Shown here piece after piece: positions 63,525 to 64,000 of a stretch of DNA of 64,000 nucleotides. The stretch spans positions 806,001 to 870,000 of the forward strand of contig CBDCSE010000002.1 in NCBI GenBank assembly GCA_965221405.1, in the 5' to 3' direction. The notes below the pieces were generated by a model. It did not search any database and had not been told where the DNA came from. It saw only the letters and a list, made by a program, of their open reading frames with translations. The first letter of the stretch is position 1; each line of letters begins with the position of its first letter. A program made the translations under genes and the position numbers. The DNA comes from JAPOUP01 sp965221405. Its GTDB lineage: Bacteria > Pseudomonadota > Alphaproteobacteria > Rhodobacterales > Rhodobacteraceae.

Positions 63525-63765
63525 CGGCGCAGGCGGGCGCATATCCTTCTGCTGGCGGACAGGGACCGCGCGGAGGGCCGGCGCACCGACACCGGCATCG
63601 CCGATGTTCCTGGCGTGGGCACCGCGACGGGCGGGCGGGTGCGCGGACAATGTGTGATGGAGGGTGCCGGGGCGGCACTGGAGCGCAGGGTCCAAGTCAG
63701 CCGCAGGGCGCGTCTGCCGGATGGGGAAGGCGAGGCTAGGCTGACGGTGCCGGGCTGTAGATTCT
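63525..63765 (+). pseudogene. N-terminal remnant of an IS630-family transposase
   Basis: The plus strand reads AQAGAHILLLADRDRAEG, then DTGIADVPGVGTATGGRVRGQCVMEGAGAALERR and GEGEARLTVPGC. This matches the helix-turn-helix N-terminus of IS630 transposases (ARILLLAD, then a VGxxTVxRVRRRxVEEGLxAALxRR pattern). The catalytic domain is absent. It differs from the IS630 copy at 22457-23512. Confidence 0.65.
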
Positions 63766-64000
63766 TCATCGGAGTGCTCCTTTCCGCCCCCGCTTCGGGG
63801 CTCTTGACGATTTGCATCAGGAGCACCCTGCCACACCCGGGATCCAGGCCCGGGAACGGCGGCGGACAGGGCAGACGTGGAAAAACCGCGGCCCGCGGCC
63901 CGGATTTTCGCGGAATCGTCCGGATCAGTGGCGATCTCCGGTGCCAGCTTGGGAAATATCGTTTGATTCCAGAGCATTGCGAAAAGAGCGATCCGCCATA

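Overview
The window reads as a GC-rich alphaproteobacterial chromosome segment heavily colonised by insertion sequences. The alphaproteobacterial call is inference: it rests on the DUF1285 / MoxR / DUF58 / DUF4159 block at the right, a heat-shock promoter of alphaproteobacterial type in front of hsp20, and the general make-up of the catabolic genes. At least nine mobile-element copies or remnants of seven families (IS110, IS30, IS5-like, ISKra4, IS200/IS605, IS630, IS1634) are present, most of them frameshifted. Such a genome-decay pattern is common in recently host-associated or bottlenecked lineages. No rRNA or tRNA genes and no CRISPR array were seen.

Layout. 0.1-1.7 kb: two decayed transposases. 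1.7-20.2 kb: a catabolic island for an unidentified, probably aromatic acid. It has two AMP-forming acyl-CoA ligases, a class A FAD monooxygenase, a thiolase-like protein, an enoyl-CoA hydratase, two SDR dehydrogenases, three hydrolases, a RidA-like protein and PaaX-type regulators. The island is cut by an IS5-like element and an ISKra4 element, and the second paaX copy is destroyed. 20.2-23.5 kb: wreck of a TbpB-like surface lipoprotein gene broken by an IS200 fragment and an IS630 remnant. 23.8-28.7 kb: helicase gene hrpB, interrupted by an intact IS1634-family element flanked by a 437-bp direct duplication. 28.7-41.6 kb: a sugar-acid catabolic region (UxaA-type dehydratase, DenD-like dehydrogenase, SDR, IlvD/Edd dehydratase, FAH-family hydrolase, 2-hydroxyacid dehydrogenase, aldehyde dehydrogenase). 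It is interspersed with a nucleotidyltransferase / winged-helix toxin-antitoxin-like pair and an integrase remnant. 39.1-42.8 kb: two copies of a small module of one membrane peptide plus one ImmA/IrrE-type metallopeptidase, one copy degenerate. 42.9-46.2 kb: a secreted protein, a frameshifted small conserved protein, hsp20 and an AAA-ATPase/nuclease-like protein. 46.4-52.4 kb: a complete type I restriction-modification locus (hsdM-hsdS-hsdR). 52.7-53.4 kb: a secreted-protein gene whose reading frame is set by an 18-C tract just after its start codon. 54.1-61.6 kb: the MoxR / DUF58 / DUF4159 / membrane-protein operon with divergent DUF1285 gene. 61.7-64 kb: an SMR exporter, a 359-bp MITE-like element, a hypothetical protein and an IS630 remnant.

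How the genes may work together. In the first island, ligases would activate an aromatic acid to its CoA thioester, the monooxygenase would hydroxylate or open the ring, and the hydratase, dehydrogenases and thiolase would perform beta-oxidation-like steps. The PaaX family senses aryl-CoA thioesters, which fits. In the second, the dehydratases would make 2-keto-3-deoxy sugar acids, an SDR would oxidise them, and the FAH-family hydrolase would cleave the diketo acid, with the reductase and aldehyde dehydrogenase handling the products. Substrates of both remain unassigned.
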